Source: Bacteroidetes bacterium UBA7688 | Lineage (GTDB): Bacteria; Bacteroidota; Bacteroidia; Chitinophagales; Chitinophagaceae | Length of the DNA stretch: 18,546 nucleotides | NCBI GenBank assembly: GCA_002482815.1 | Contig: DLGS01000378.1 | Coordinates: forward strand, 1-18,546 | Direction of reading: 5' to 3' | Shown: positions 1 through 8,406 of the stretch, in pieces | Layout of the letters: every line of letters starts with the position of its first letter | Numbering within the stretch: the first letter of the stretch is position 1 | Position numbers and translations under genes: made by a program | Notes under the pieces: generated by a model | What the model was told of the DNA's origin: nothing | Seen by the model: the letters and a program-made list of their open reading frames with translations, nothing else | Databases searched by the model: none

Positions 1-63
1 TTCAGTTGAAGAGAAAGTTGTATCCGCAATTCGGTTTTCGATACAACTTTCTCTTCAACTGAA
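1..63. repeat. Perfect 23-bp inverted repeat with 17-nt loop at the window edge
   Basis: Bases 1-23 are the exact reverse complement of bases 41-63, with a 17-nt loop at 24-40. The right arm reads in frame with the radical SAM gene that follows (about residues DTTFSSTEE just before its N-terminal part), so the right arm is probably genuine coding sequence. The left arm brings an in-frame stop at 7-9. No transposase, T-tract or neighbouring gene end explains it. The position at the very edge, inside a gene, suggests a fold-back chimera at a contig end. A natural hairpin is less likely. Confidence 0.85.
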
Positions 64-123
64 GAATTTAGATCGCATCTTGTTACCGAACGCCCGGCGA
101 TTATAGCATTCTACACTAACCTG

Positions 124-1290
124 ATGACAAAGGTGAAAGTGCTTGAATTAATCTCATTTATAAAGAGCACATCTGAAATTCGCCATATTAAAATCATCCT
201 TGGTGGCCCTGATGTAACCCATAATTGTGACAAATACCTCCTGAACGGGGCGGATGTCATTGTAATCGGGGAAGGCGAACAAACTATGGCAGAGCTTGTT
301 CCGGCGCTTGAAAAAAATCAGGATTTAAGCCTTATCGATGGGATTGCATTTTTCAATTCAAATCAAACCTTAATCCGCACAAAAGGCCGCGAGAAAATGA
401 AATCACTGGAAGATTTGCCATTACCAAACCGTGCAGCCATACCGATTGAAAAATATCTCGAAACATGGAAAAATTTTCACGGGCAAAGTTCAATGACCGT
501 AAGTACACAACGCGGATGTCCTTATACCTGTAAATGGTGCAGCACGGCAGTGTATGGTCAAAGTTACAGAAGAAGACCAGCTAACAAGGTAGCAGCCGAA
601 TTAAAATACCTGAAAGAAACTTACAAACCGGATGCAGTCTGGTTTGTGGATGATGTTTTTACCGTGAGCCATAAATGGTTGCAGGAATTTCACGATGAAG
701 TTATTGCACAAAATGCTGTAATCCCATTCGAGTGCATTACAAGAGCGGAGCGGCTGAATGATGAAGTATTGACGCTGCTTAAAAACGCTGGATGTTTCAG
801 AATTTGGATTGGAGCTGAAAGTGGTTCGCAGGATATTATAGATGAAATGGACAGGCGCGTGGATGTAGATGTTGTAAAAACAATGATACAGAAAACGAAC
901 GCTTTTGGGATAGAAACCGGAACGTTTATTATGTTAGGCTATCCTAAAGAAACAATTGAGGATATTAATAAGACCATACAATATTTAAAAGCCGCCAACC
1001 CTACTCATTATACCATAACAATTGCCTACCCTATCAAAGGAACGGGCTTATACCAACAAATCGAATCAGATATTACAATCCAACCGGAATGGCACTTGAG
1101 TACAGACAGAGATATTGATTTTAAAAGAACCTACAATCGTAAGTTTTATGATTATGCGGTAAAAAAAGTGATGATGGAGGTAGAATGGAATAAAGAGCAT
1201 CTTAAGGGAAAACACAGCAATAAGTTGAAATTATTTAAACTAAAAACAAAATCGCTGATTAAAACAGGTCAGATGTTGTTCAACCGTTAA
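124..1290 (+). CDS. B12-binding radical SAM protein, 5'-truncated
   Basis: This is a cobalamin-binding-domain radical SAM enzyme, probably cytoplasmic, that would use a [4Fe-4S] cluster and SAM for radical chemistry such as methylation or ring formation on an unknown substrate. The N-terminal part has the B12-domain signature (LGGPDVTHN, then GADVIVIGEGEQTM). The cluster motif CPYTCKWC gives C132, C136 and C139, followed by the usual WFVDDVF, RIWIGAESGSQ and GYPKE segments of the SAM TIM barrel. The first ATG is at 124, but the frame stays open to base 10 and the residues before it (FYTNL, DTTFSS) look like family sequence. The true start is therefore missing and the B12 domain incomplete. 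The inverted repeat at 1-63 causes the break. GT9 follows 45 bp downstream on the same strand, probably in one operon. Family assignment is sure; the substrate is unknown. Confidence 0.9.
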   Translation: MTKVKVLELISFIKSTSEIRHIKIILGGPDVTHNCDKYLLNGADVIVIGEGEQTMAELVPALEKNQDLSLIDGIAFFNSNQTLIRTKGREKMKSLEDLPLPNRAAIPIEKYLETWKNFHGQSSMTVSTQRGCPYTCKWCSTAVYGQSYRRRPANKVAAELKYLKETYKPDAVWFVDDVFTVSHKWLQEFHDEVIAQNAVIPFECITRAERLNDEVLTLLKNAGCFRIWIGAESGSQDIIDEMDRRVDVDVVKTMIQKTNAFGIETGTFIMLGYPKETIEDINKTIQYLKAANPTHYTITIAYPIKGTGLYQQIESDITIQPEWHLSTDRDIDFKRTYNRKFYDYAVKKVMMEVEWNKEHLKGKHSNKLKLFKLKTKSLIKTGQMLFNR

Positions 1291-1335
1291 CCTGAAAGCA
1301 AAACACAACCGGCATCCGGTACAATAAGCTAAATA

Positions 1336-2562
1336 ATGAATCTGAATTTTGAGATAATTGCTGATAAATACCTGTTAGGTTTTGTACTAAGGCTACTCAA
1401 CTTTCCCGTAGCAGTTTTAGGAAGACTATTTCCCAAAAAACACTTGTTGCTGAACCCGAAAGCAATTGTGATTTGCAAATTTAAAGGAATGGGTAGCATT
1501 ATCCAGGCAACACCATTAATACAAACTTTGAAGCTGAACTTTCCGGAAGCGAAACTAATTTTTCTCTCAACTCAATCAAATAAAAATATCCTGGATAAAA
1601 TTCCGGAAATCGACCAAAAGATTTTAATCAATGATAAAAGCCTTTTGATTTTTATCCAATCTTTCAGTTCATCCCTGTTCAGATTACTTTGTAACAAGCC
1701 TTCTGTATTTATCGACCTTGAAGTGTATTCCAATATTAGCTCTCTGGTTTCTATTCTTTGTTTGTCAAAAAACCGGTTAGGCTTTTATATCAACCCTACT
1801 TACTACAAGCGTGGCATTTATACTCAAATGATGTATTACAATACCCGAAGCCCCATTTCGGATACTTACCTCCAGTTTGCCAGGATGATGGGCGCCGCAA
1901 CATTAATTCCGGAAATAAAACTACAAAGTGATGATGTAAGTAATGTACTTGCTAAATTTGATTTAGCATTTGAACAGTTCATTATTATCAATCCCAACGC
2001 TTCAGACCTCAGGCTGGAAAGGCGATGGCCCAAAGAAAATTTCTTAGCCTTAATTGAGAAGTTATCAGAAACATTTGAAGGGCATAAAATCGTTATTATA
2101 GGATCAGCCAATGAAGTAGATTACTGCAGCCAATTTGAGGAAAGTAAAAAACTAAAAAAACTGGTTGGAAAAACAAGTATTGAGGAACTCACCAGTCTTA
2201 TTAAGAACAGTCTTTTTGTAATAAGCAATGATACAGGACCAATGCATTTATCCTTTGCTTTTCAGAAAACATGCTTCGCATTATTTGGACCATGCTCGCC
2301 GGACCAATACGGGCGGCATAAAACAGCCATACCCATTTATACCAACCTCTATTGCAGTCCTTGTATTCATGAATTCCAGAAGGCACCTTGCAATGGCAAC
2401 AACATTTGTATGAAATCCATTCAGGTGGACTTGGTTTTTCAGGCTATTATGAATTGGAAAGACAAGCGCGCAGCGGAACTTTCCAATCCGGAGATTATTT
2501 ATGAATACATGGACCAACTTGAACAAAACACTATTGTTGGAAAGATGAATTTCAGGGAATAG
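1336..2562 (+). CDS. Glycosyltransferase family 9 (ADP-heptose:LPS heptosyltransferase-like)
   Basis: This is a GT-B fold glycosyltransferase of the GT9 family, which normally moves heptose from ADP-heptose to the LPS inner core at the cytoplasmic face of the inner membrane. The N-terminal family motif is present as KFKGMGSIIQATPL (residues 48-61), followed by a typical FPEAKLIFLS strand. The C-terminal nucleotide-sugar half has SNDTGPMHLSFAF and FALFGPCSPDQYG, then the cysteine-containing CSPCIHEFQ / CNGNNICM tail common in this family. The position that is Asp in WaaC/WaaF-type enzymes (MGD) is Ser54 here, so the donor or mechanism may differ. A hydrophobic segment near residues 13-33 may be a membrane anchor. 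The gene lies 45 bp after the first radical SAM gene and ends 5 bp from the convergent GT87 gene. Confidence 0.88.
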   Translation: MNLNFEIIADKYLLGFVLRLLNFPVAVLGRLFPKKHLLLNPKAIVICKFKGMGSIIQATPLIQTLKLNFPEAKLIFLSTQSNKNILDKIPEIDQKILINDKSLLIFIQSFSSSLFRLLCNKPSVFIDLEVYSNISSLVSILCLSKNRLGFYINPTYYKRGIYTQMMYYNTRSPISDTYLQFARMMGAATLIPEIKLQSDDVSNVLAKFDLAFEQFIIINPNASDLRLERRWPKENFLALIEKLSETFEGHKIVIIGSANEVDYCSQFEESKKLKKLVGKTSIEELTSLIKNSLFVISNDTGPMHLSFAFQKTCFALFGPCSPDQYGRHKTAIPIYTNLYCSPCIHEFQKAPCNGNNICMKSIQVDLVFQAIMNWKDKRAAELSNPEIIYEYMDQLEQNTIVGKMNFRE

Positions 2563-2567
2563 GTGTT

Positions 2568-4136
2568 TTAAATCGGTAAAGCAATTTTTCGCAACGTATA
2601 AAATCCAACACCCCTGTTTTTATCTGACAAATAAATGATGGTATTCTTATTGACTAATACAGGCTTTTTTTTCAGATCAACAGAATGAGTCAGTTGCTGG
2701 TTAGCCCAATAAATCTGATTGTCCTTTATAAATAAATTTTCATTTGAGATGCTTTTCACCGCAAAATTTGTCATTCTCTCTTTAGCAGTCCCATCCCAAA
2801 AAGTATAAGTGAGGCAAGCATTTTTTACACCAAAATCATAAATAAACAAATCCTTTTCTTTTTGGAGTAGATATGAACTCGAATCCGTATCATTTTTTCT
2901 GAAAATGATTCCGGGGAAAATAAATATAAGAGCCAGGGAAAAAATTGTCCACGGTTTTACTGAAGCTAAATGACGCCAAACGATCATGAGAAACAGGAAC
3001 AATAAAAGGTATAACCTTGGAAATGCTGCATACAGGGGCAAATGAGCAAACCATTGAATTTTAATATTACAGGCCAAAAACAACAATACCGCAGACAAGC
3101 CAAAAAGGAATTTATGGTCTTTATAATCGACAATTAAAGCCAGAAATGGCAGTATCAATAGAATTAAAGAATAAGAACTTCCATTGGGCGAGACCAGTAT
3201 ACTGATAAAAAGCCAAAGAGCAAAACTCATTGTTGAGGAGAGTTTCTTTTGTTTGCTAAGACTAATGGTAACAGCTAAAATTCCTGCTTTAAACAGCCCC
3301 ACAAAAAGAATAAACAGGTAAGGGCTGCTGTATACAGGATTTGGATTGAGCAAGTCATCGTAAAGGAATGTCCTTTTCAGGAGCATAAAAACGGATTGAA
3401 AGGAAATAGTAAAAGGGTCGTTTAACTCACCGGCATTTAGCTTGGGTAATATTTTAGTCAAATAAAAATGCCAGCAATCAATTCCATTTATAGACAATGA
3501 CAATAAAAAAAAGAACAAACAGGCCAGGCCTAAATACAAGGCATTTTTATACTCCTTTCGGAGGATTAGGTAAAAGAAAATTACAGCAGGAAACAACTTG
3601 AATAAAATGGCGATGCCCCAAAGCAAAGAGGACAACACTATTTTCTGTTGCCTGTAGGCAATCAAACCTTCGAGCAATAATGCTACGAGCAATAAATAAG
3701 CCTGACCAAAGTAGATGTTATTGATAATTGGAGTAAAGAACAAAAGGGGAATTAGCAATAAAAAATAATCCGGGATGGCAAAATAACGAACTGTCCTGTA
3801 TAGGCTTACCATAAAAAACAAAGCAGAGAAAATGACAAAATACAGTTTTGCCCAAGCTACAGACAAGCCAATAAAAGGTGCAAATACCAGAGCAGTAAAA
3901 GGAGGAAAAGGAGCATAAGAAACATAAACACCCTTATGTCCTTGTTCTGAAATGTTGAAATTAAGCGCCTCCATATCATAAGCGCCCATAAAATTCCCCT
4001 TCAATATTTCTTTCCCTCCAAAATAATAACCGGCAAAATCAGAAAGCGGTCTAGATGGTGTGCGCATGATGCAGACCAACAACAAAAAAATAAGCGGCAA
4101 TGAATAAAGAACCATCCTTCTTTTAGCGTTCATCAT
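2568..4136 (-). CDS. Polytopic membrane protein, GT87-like (DUF2029) mannosyltransferase
   Basis: A 522-residue integral membrane protein with about ten hydrophobic helices and a soluble C-terminal tail of about 110 residues (from roughly 412). It matches the GT-C family GT87 (DUF2029), whose characterised members are polyprenyl-phosphate-dependent mannosyltransferases acting outside the cytoplasmic membrane. Supporting segments are the first loop after TM1 (LSDFAGYYFGGKEIL, with Asp33 as a possible catalytic acid), YAPFPPFTALVFAPF, the family-like NNIYFGQAYLLL, and LLWGIAILFKLFPAVIF. The start has two adjacent Met codons, and either is possible. The gene is alone on its strand between two plus-strand radical SAM blocks, convergent with GT9 (5 bp) and divergent from the second radical SAM gene (117 bp). 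Donor and acceptor are unknown; the C-terminal tail matches nothing I recognise. Confidence 0.78.
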   Translation of the reverse strand: MMNAKRRMVLYSLPLIFLLLVCIMRTPSRPLSDFAGYYFGGKEILKGNFMGAYDMEALNFNISEQGHKGVYVSYAPFPPFTALVFAPFIGLSVAWAKLYFVIFSALFFMVSLYRTVRYFAIPDYFLLLIPLLFFTPIINNIYFGQAYLLLVALLLEGLIAYRQQKIVLSSLLWGIAILFKLFPAVIFFYLILRKEYKNALYLGLACLFFFLLSLSINGIDCWHFYLTKILPKLNAGELNDPFTISFQSVFMLLKRTFLYDDLLNPNPVYSSPYLFILFVGLFKAGILAVTISLSKQKKLSSTMSFALWLFISILVSPNGSSYSLILLILPFLALIVDYKDHKFLFGLSAVLLFLACNIKIQWFAHLPLYAAFPRLYLLLFLFLMIVWRHLASVKPWTIFSLALIFIFPGIIFRKNDTDSSSYLLQKEKDLFIYDFGVKNACLTYTFWDGTAKERMTNFAVKSISNENLFIKDNQIYWANQQLTHSVDLKKKPVLVNKNTIIYLSDKNRGVGFYTLRKIALPI

Positions 4137-4253
4137 TTTGATTTAAATCTGGTCAACAATAACAGAATCTGCGCAAATGAACCTGCCAAAATTCAGGACT
4201 ACTCAACGTGGTTTACAATTTAACTATAAGTTCATATCTTCAAATTCAAAAAC

Positions 4254-5669
4254 ATGAAAAAGACTATCATCCTATACAATCCTTTTGCGGTTTTTTACAC
4301 CATGCCACTTGCCTTGCTGGCTGTTAGCTCGTATCTGGATGCTCAAAAATACAATATAGTCATCATCGATGGAAGATTAGAAAAAAATCCGTCACAAAAA
4401 ATTCTGGAAGCCCTTAGGCAAAATCCTATTTGTTTTGCTACAACGGTACTGACAGGCAATCCAATTAAAGATGCCCTTGACATGTCTCAGTTTGTAAAAA
4501 AGGAAATGCCTGAATTACCGGTCATTTGGGGAGGATGGCATCCGTCACTTTTTCCCAAACATACCCTAGATGAGCAGAGTATTGACATAGTTGTAAAAGG
4601 ACAAGGCGAAGTTACCTTTGCCGAATTAATTGAGAGTTTTGAAAGTGGAACTTCACTTCAAAACATTAAGGGGATCTGCTATAAAAACAATGGGGTCTTT
4701 ACCGAAAACCCGGAGCGATCAATGCTAGACATCAATTCTTTTCCTGAAATAAATTATAACCTTGTTGATGTGCCGGCCTATATGAAATTAAGTGGCCGGA
4801 AACAACTCGATTACATATCGTCTCAGGGGTGTCGTTTCCGATGTTCATTTTGTGCAGATCCATTTATGTATAAAAGAGGTTGGTATGGCTATAGCCCCGA
4901 AAGAATGGGACATGAGATAGAAAAACTCTGGAAAAAATATCAGTTTAATCATGTTCATTTTCAAGACGAGACTTTTTTCACATACAGCGAACGCGTGGAG
5001 GAAATCGCAAAGCAATTTATTAATCGAAAGTTGCCTATTTCCTGGTTTGGCACAATGAGAGCAGACCAGGGTGTACGCTTAAATGACAACATTTGGGAAC
5101 TTTGCAAAAAGTCGGGCCTGGAAAGAGTAATGATAGGAATGGAAGCCGGAACACAGGAAATGCTGGATTGGATGCAAAAAGACATCAAACTGGAGCAATT
5201 GTACGAAGTAGCGAGAAAGTGTATTAAATTCAATATTGCAATTAATTTCAGTGTGATTGTAGGATTTCCGGGAGAGAGTGAAGAGAGCATTAAGAAGACC
5301 CTCGATGTCGTCAGAGATTTAAGAAAGATGAGCAGCACTTTCCACATGGCCATCTTTTATTTCAAACCCTATCCCGGCAATAAAATCGCAGATGAATTGA
5401 CTTCAAAAGGTTATAAATTTTACAATACACTGGAGCAATGGAGTAATTTTGATTATGTCGACAGTGGCAAAAGTGAATGGATGAGCGAGGCAACAATCCA
5501 AATGGTAGAAAATTTTAAATTTTATCAACAGATTGCCTATAATAAGAAGAAAGCAAGTAAATACTTACTTCAGCAATTTGCAAAATGGCGGATTGAAAAC
5601 AACTTTTACAGTTTCCCATTTGAGAAAAAATTAAAAGAAATACTGAGACCAGAAGCTAAGCTATCCTGA
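4254..5669 (+). CDS. B12-binding radical SAM protein (full length)
   Basis: A complete 471-residue cobalamin-dependent radical SAM enzyme. The N-terminal B12-binding Rossmann domain covers about residues 1-150 (NPFAVFYTMPLALLAVSSYL, IWGGWHPSLFPKHTL, DIVVKGQGEVTFAEL). The radical SAM core follows with CRFRCSFC (C193, C197, C200), HFQDETFF, RVMIGMEAGTQEML and IVGFPGESEESI. A C-terminal segment of about 100 residues, ending basic and helical, completes the usual architecture. It differs clearly from the radical SAM protein at 124-1290 in the cluster motif and C-terminal part, so the two are not a recent duplication. Relatives include P- or C-methylases and cyclases such as BchE, but nothing here fixes the reaction. 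It precedes an ABC exporter, whose reading frame is open right up to this gene's stop, so the two are probably co-transcribed. Confidence 0.92.
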   Translation: MKKTIILYNPFAVFYTMPLALLAVSSYLDAQKYNIVIIDGRLEKNPSQKILEALRQNPICFATTVLTGNPIKDALDMSQFVKKEMPELPVIWGGWHPSLFPKHTLDEQSIDIVVKGQGEVTFAELIESFESGTSLQNIKGICYKNNGVFTENPERSMLDINSFPEINYNLVDVPAYMKLSGRKQLDYISSQGCRFRCSFCADPFMYKRGWYGYSPERMGHEIEKLWKKYQFNHVHFQDETFFTYSERVEEIAKQFINRKLPISWFGTMRADQGVRLNDNIWELCKKSGLERVMIGMEAGTQEMLDWMQKDIKLEQLYEVARKCIKFNIAINFSVIVGFPGESEESIKKTLDVVRDLRKMSSTFHMAIFYFKPYPGNKIADELTSKGYKFYNTLEQWSNFDYVDSGKSEWMSEATIQMVENFKFYQQIAYNKKKASKYLLQQFAKWRIENNFYSFPFEKKLKEILRPEAKLS

Positions 5670-5711
5670 TATTCCTGAAAAACATAAAACAAAATATTCT
5701 GAAAAACATAA
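5670..5711 (+). repeat. Short direct repeat upstream of the ABC exporter
   Basis: Two near-identical copies of a TATTC(C)TGAAAAACATAA unit occur at 5670-5687 and 5695-5711, differing by one extra C in the first copy. Both lie between the radical SAM stop and the first ATG of the exporter. In the exporter's frame they encode a repeated LKNI element. They may be a small duplication in the true N-terminal coding region, or leader sequence. Confidence 0.6.
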
Positions 5712-5764
5712 TTGCTGAATCCTTTTTAATTTTAAAAGGCAAAGAAAAAACACGATTCAAAACG

Positions 5765-7351
5765 ATGATTCTATTGAATCTCATTTTGAGCCTTTTGGAC
5801 ATTGCAGCTCTCCTGTTTCTGTTGGCAACAGTTGGATGGTATACCCAATCCAGCAAAGGAATTTCAGCATGGTTTAATCACTTCGGTAGTGAATACTCGC
5901 TCTATCCAATTGTTTTATTAATACTCTTTTTTGGTTTTAAAAGTCTTGTTGGATACCAGGTCTTTAAACACCAGTCAAAATTTTTCTTTAGTGTTTCATC
6001 GCGGCTTTCAAGAGAAAAACTATTCAGCTACCTCAACAGTTCATATGATAATTACATAGAAACTGACAGATCCAAATTGCTTAATATTGTCAATTACAGG
6101 CCAATAGAATTCGCACAAAACATTCTCTCAAGTGTTCAAGTCATTTTTACCGAGTCAAGCATTATTGTACTGACAATTGTGGCCGTACTGATTTACAAAC
6201 CAGTCCTGTTTGTATTTCTAACTGTTTTCTTATTGCCCCCGGTTATCATCTCAACTTATCTCTTACGCAAAAAACTGAACCATATCAAAGCGAATATTAG
6301 CCAGGATGCTGAAAAAACAAATCAATATCTGAACGAAACATTTGCTGCTTATATCGAGAGCAATATTTTCCTGAAAAAAGCTTTTTTCGCTGACCGTCAT
6401 CATCAATATCAAAAGAACTTAAGCAAACATGTCTCCCAATTGCAAATCGCTCAATGGATTCCCGGAAGACTGGTAGAAATCTTTTCCATCCTGGGTCTTT
6501 TTGGAATTATTGTCTGCAATAAATTGCTCGGAAACATGTCCGATATGCTGGATTTAGGAGCCTTCATCGCAGCGGCGTATAAAATTATGCCGGGTTTAGT
6601 TCGGATTTCTAATGCAAGTTCAACCTTAAAGACTTATCAAAGTGTAACTACCGACTTGCTTGCAGATAAAAATGAAAAAAAAGTTGATGAAGTTCTGACT
6701 AGCAAAAGCAAACCAATTGATAGCATCCGATTCAAAAATGTTTCTTTCAACTATAAAGGCGAATCAATACTTGAAAACCTGAACATCGAAATACGTAAGG
6801 GAGATTTTCTTTGTATCTCCGGGCCATCCGGAAAAGGGAAAACAACCTTTATTAACTTACTGCTCGGGTTCCTGGCTCCACAGCAAGGAGCAATCTTCAT
6901 TAATAACGAAGAGGCATCACAACAAAACATAAGGGAATACTATCCGGGAATAAGCTATGCCAAACAACAAAAGTTATTACTGCAAGATTCTGTCAAAACA
7001 AATATCACTTTGGAAGAAGATGAAATTGACGAAGCCAGACTCCGCTATGCTGTTGAGTTTGCAGGACTGACCTCCTTTATCAATAACCTTCAAAACGGAA
7101 TTGAAACAATAATTGCAGATGAAGGAAAAGATATCAGTGGCGGACAAAGACAAAGAATTACCATAGCCAGAGCGCTTTATAAAGATGTGGATATAATCAT
7201 CATGGACGAACCATTCAACGAGCTGGACAAAACATCGGAACAGCAAATATTGACAAAACTAAAAGAGCTTACAAAACTTGACAAAATAGTGGTTCTTATT
7301 ACGCACAATAAACCCGGCCCGGAGTTCTGCAATAAATATCTGGACCTTTAA
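5765..7351 (+). CDS. ABC exporter, fused transmembrane and ATPase domains
   Basis: A half-size ABC exporter with a transmembrane domain (about residues 1-300, five to six helices) and an ATPase domain (about 315-528). Every ATPase motif is intact: Walker A GPSGKGKTT (353-361), Q-loop YAKQQ, signature ISGGQRQR from 457, Walker B IIIMDEP (477-483) with E482, D-loop NELD, and H-loop H514. It would act as a homodimer in the inner membrane, exporting or flipping a lipid, glycolipid or peptide; the neighbours favour a lipid-linked glycan. ATG 5765 puts the first helix at residue 1 with no elbow helix. The frame is open back to 5660 and encodes an exporter-like pre-helix (SFLILKGKEKTRFK), but offers only near-cognate starts (ATT 5696, CTG 5699, CTG 5675). 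The real start may therefore be upstream. The gene ends 5 bp from the convergent GT2 gene. Confidence 0.9.
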   Translation: MILLNLILSLLDIAALLFLLATVGWYTQSSKGISAWFNHFGSEYSLYPIVLLILFFGFKSLVGYQVFKHQSKFFFSVSSRLSREKLFSYLNSSYDNYIETDRSKLLNIVNYRPIEFAQNILSSVQVIFTESSIIVLTIVAVLIYKPVLFVFLTVFLLPPVIISTYLLRKKLNHIKANISQDAEKTNQYLNETFAAYIESNIFLKKAFFADRHHQYQKNLSKHVSQLQIAQWIPGRLVEIFSILGLFGIIVCNKLLGNMSDMLDLGAFIAAAYKIMPGLVRISNASSTLKTYQSVTTDLLADKNEKKVDEVLTSKSKPIDSIRFKNVSFNYKGESILENLNIEIRKGDFLCISGPSGKGKTTFINLLLGFLAPQQGAIFINNEEASQQNIREYYPGISYAKQQKLLLQDSVKTNITLEEDEIDEARLRYAVEFAGLTSFINNLQNGIETIIADEGKDISGGQRQRITIARALYKDVDIIIMDEPFNELDKTSEQQILTKLKELTKLDKIVVLITHNKPGPEFCNKYLDL

Positions 7352-7356
7352 GAATA

Positions 7357-8385
7357 TTATCGCCCACGAATTGCTTCAATCTTCTTAAACAATCGCTTTG
7401 CAAAAATCGGTAAAACACTATAAAACATTTTCCAACCCACAATTTCATGAAGGCTCATTAGCCCATGGTAAAATCTTGTTTTGGGTCCGGAAAATAAACC
7501 CAATTGTTTCTTTTTCTCAAGAAACGCCCTGAAGTACTTGTCAAATTTATCCTGAATTGCGCTGATTTCATCAACTGATTTCCGGTCTGTCGTGAGCATT
7601 ACAAGATTGTCCATAAAAGCACTTCTGTAATACCCAAAAAGGTATGGCAAGAGAAGTTCGCAATCTTTATAAGCAAGTGTCATTTCCAACTCTGCGCTAA
7701 AGGCTGCATAAGTATCCTCAATTCTTTTTCCGCTGATAAGCCGCCTGGTTACCGATTCTGGTCGCGAAAAATGTTGAACCACCAGAATTTTAGTAATACC
7801 AATTGGATTGCTGCATTGATAAAAATAGTTTAACAGATAGGGGCCGTCTTCAAACCAGATACCTTCCGGGAAAGAAACCTTCTTCGCTATTGAGGACTTA
7901 TACATTTTTCCCCAAACCACACGTGAAATTTTCTCTCTGCACAAATTAATTGCAGCATCTTTTCCGGATAAAGAATGTTGAACCTGAGTAGCATTTTGAA
8001 TACTAAAATCAGTAGACGAATTACAAATGACTGCGTCAAGAATATCAGATTCCATAATCCTGACCATCTGCTCTATTGCCTCCGGCATCAATTCATCATC
8101 ACTATCCAGAAAGGTTATGAATTGTCCTGATGAATGCGCCAATCCTTTATTTCGCGCATGTCCTATGCTAGAATGATTACCATCAAGGACTATAATTCGT
8201 TCTTCATTTTTCGCAATCGCATGTGCAATTTCAAGCGAGCCGTCTGCAGAACCATCATTTACCAAAACCAATTCTATTGTATTCCATGTTTGATTGATTA
8301 CAGACTGAATTGCTCTGGAAAGATAATTTTCAGAATTATAAAAAGGTATAATAATACTCACCAAAGGTCTACTCATCCTGGACAA
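7357..8385 (-). CDS. Family 2 glycosyltransferase (paralog A)
   Basis: A GT2, GT-A fold glycosyltransferase using a nucleotide-sugar donor at the cytoplasmic face of the membrane. The N-terminal domain shows SIIIPFYNSENYL, VNDGSADGS (Asp44 region, nucleotide binding) and the metal-binding DSDDEL (D94-D97). The second half carries WFEDGPYLL and SRPESVTRRL, then a C-terminal region of about 100 residues without recognisable membrane helices. It matches its upstream neighbour (8407-9438) along the whole length, including the C-terminal half, so the pair arose by duplication. The spacing between them is 21 bp, and it is the last gene of a three-gene minus-strand operon. M1 and M4 are both possible starts. 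The sugar and acceptor cannot be told. Confidence 0.9.
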   Translation of the reverse strand: MSRMSRPLVSIIIPFYNSENYLSRAIQSVINQTWNTIELVLVNDGSADGSLEIAHAIAKNEERIIVLDGNHSSIGHARNKGLAHSSGQFITFLDSDDELMPEAIEQMVRIMESDILDAVICNSSTDFSIQNATQVQHSLSGKDAAINLCREKISRVVWGKMYKSSIAKKVSFPEGIWFEDGPYLLNYFYQCSNPIGITKILVVQHFSRPESVTRRLISGKRIEDTYAAFSAELEMTLAYKDCELLLPYLFGYYRSAFMDNLVMLTTDRKSVDEISAIQDKFDKYFRAFLEKKKQLGLFSGPKTRFYHGLMSLHEIVGWKMFYSVLPIFAKRLFKKIEAIRGR

Positions 8386-8406
8386 AAAACTATTGTTCTA
8401 AAAATA

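Noticed and set aside
1..63. Terminal inverted repeat of an insertion sequence
   Set aside because: The arms lie only 17 nt apart, there is no transposase, and one arm is coding sequence of the radical SAM gene.
4137..4253. Cobalamin riboswitch or promoter upstream of the second radical SAM gene
   Set aside because: No B12-box or extended stem is visible in 117 nt, and no TAnnTTTG element on either strand matches better than six of eight bases at a usable spacing.
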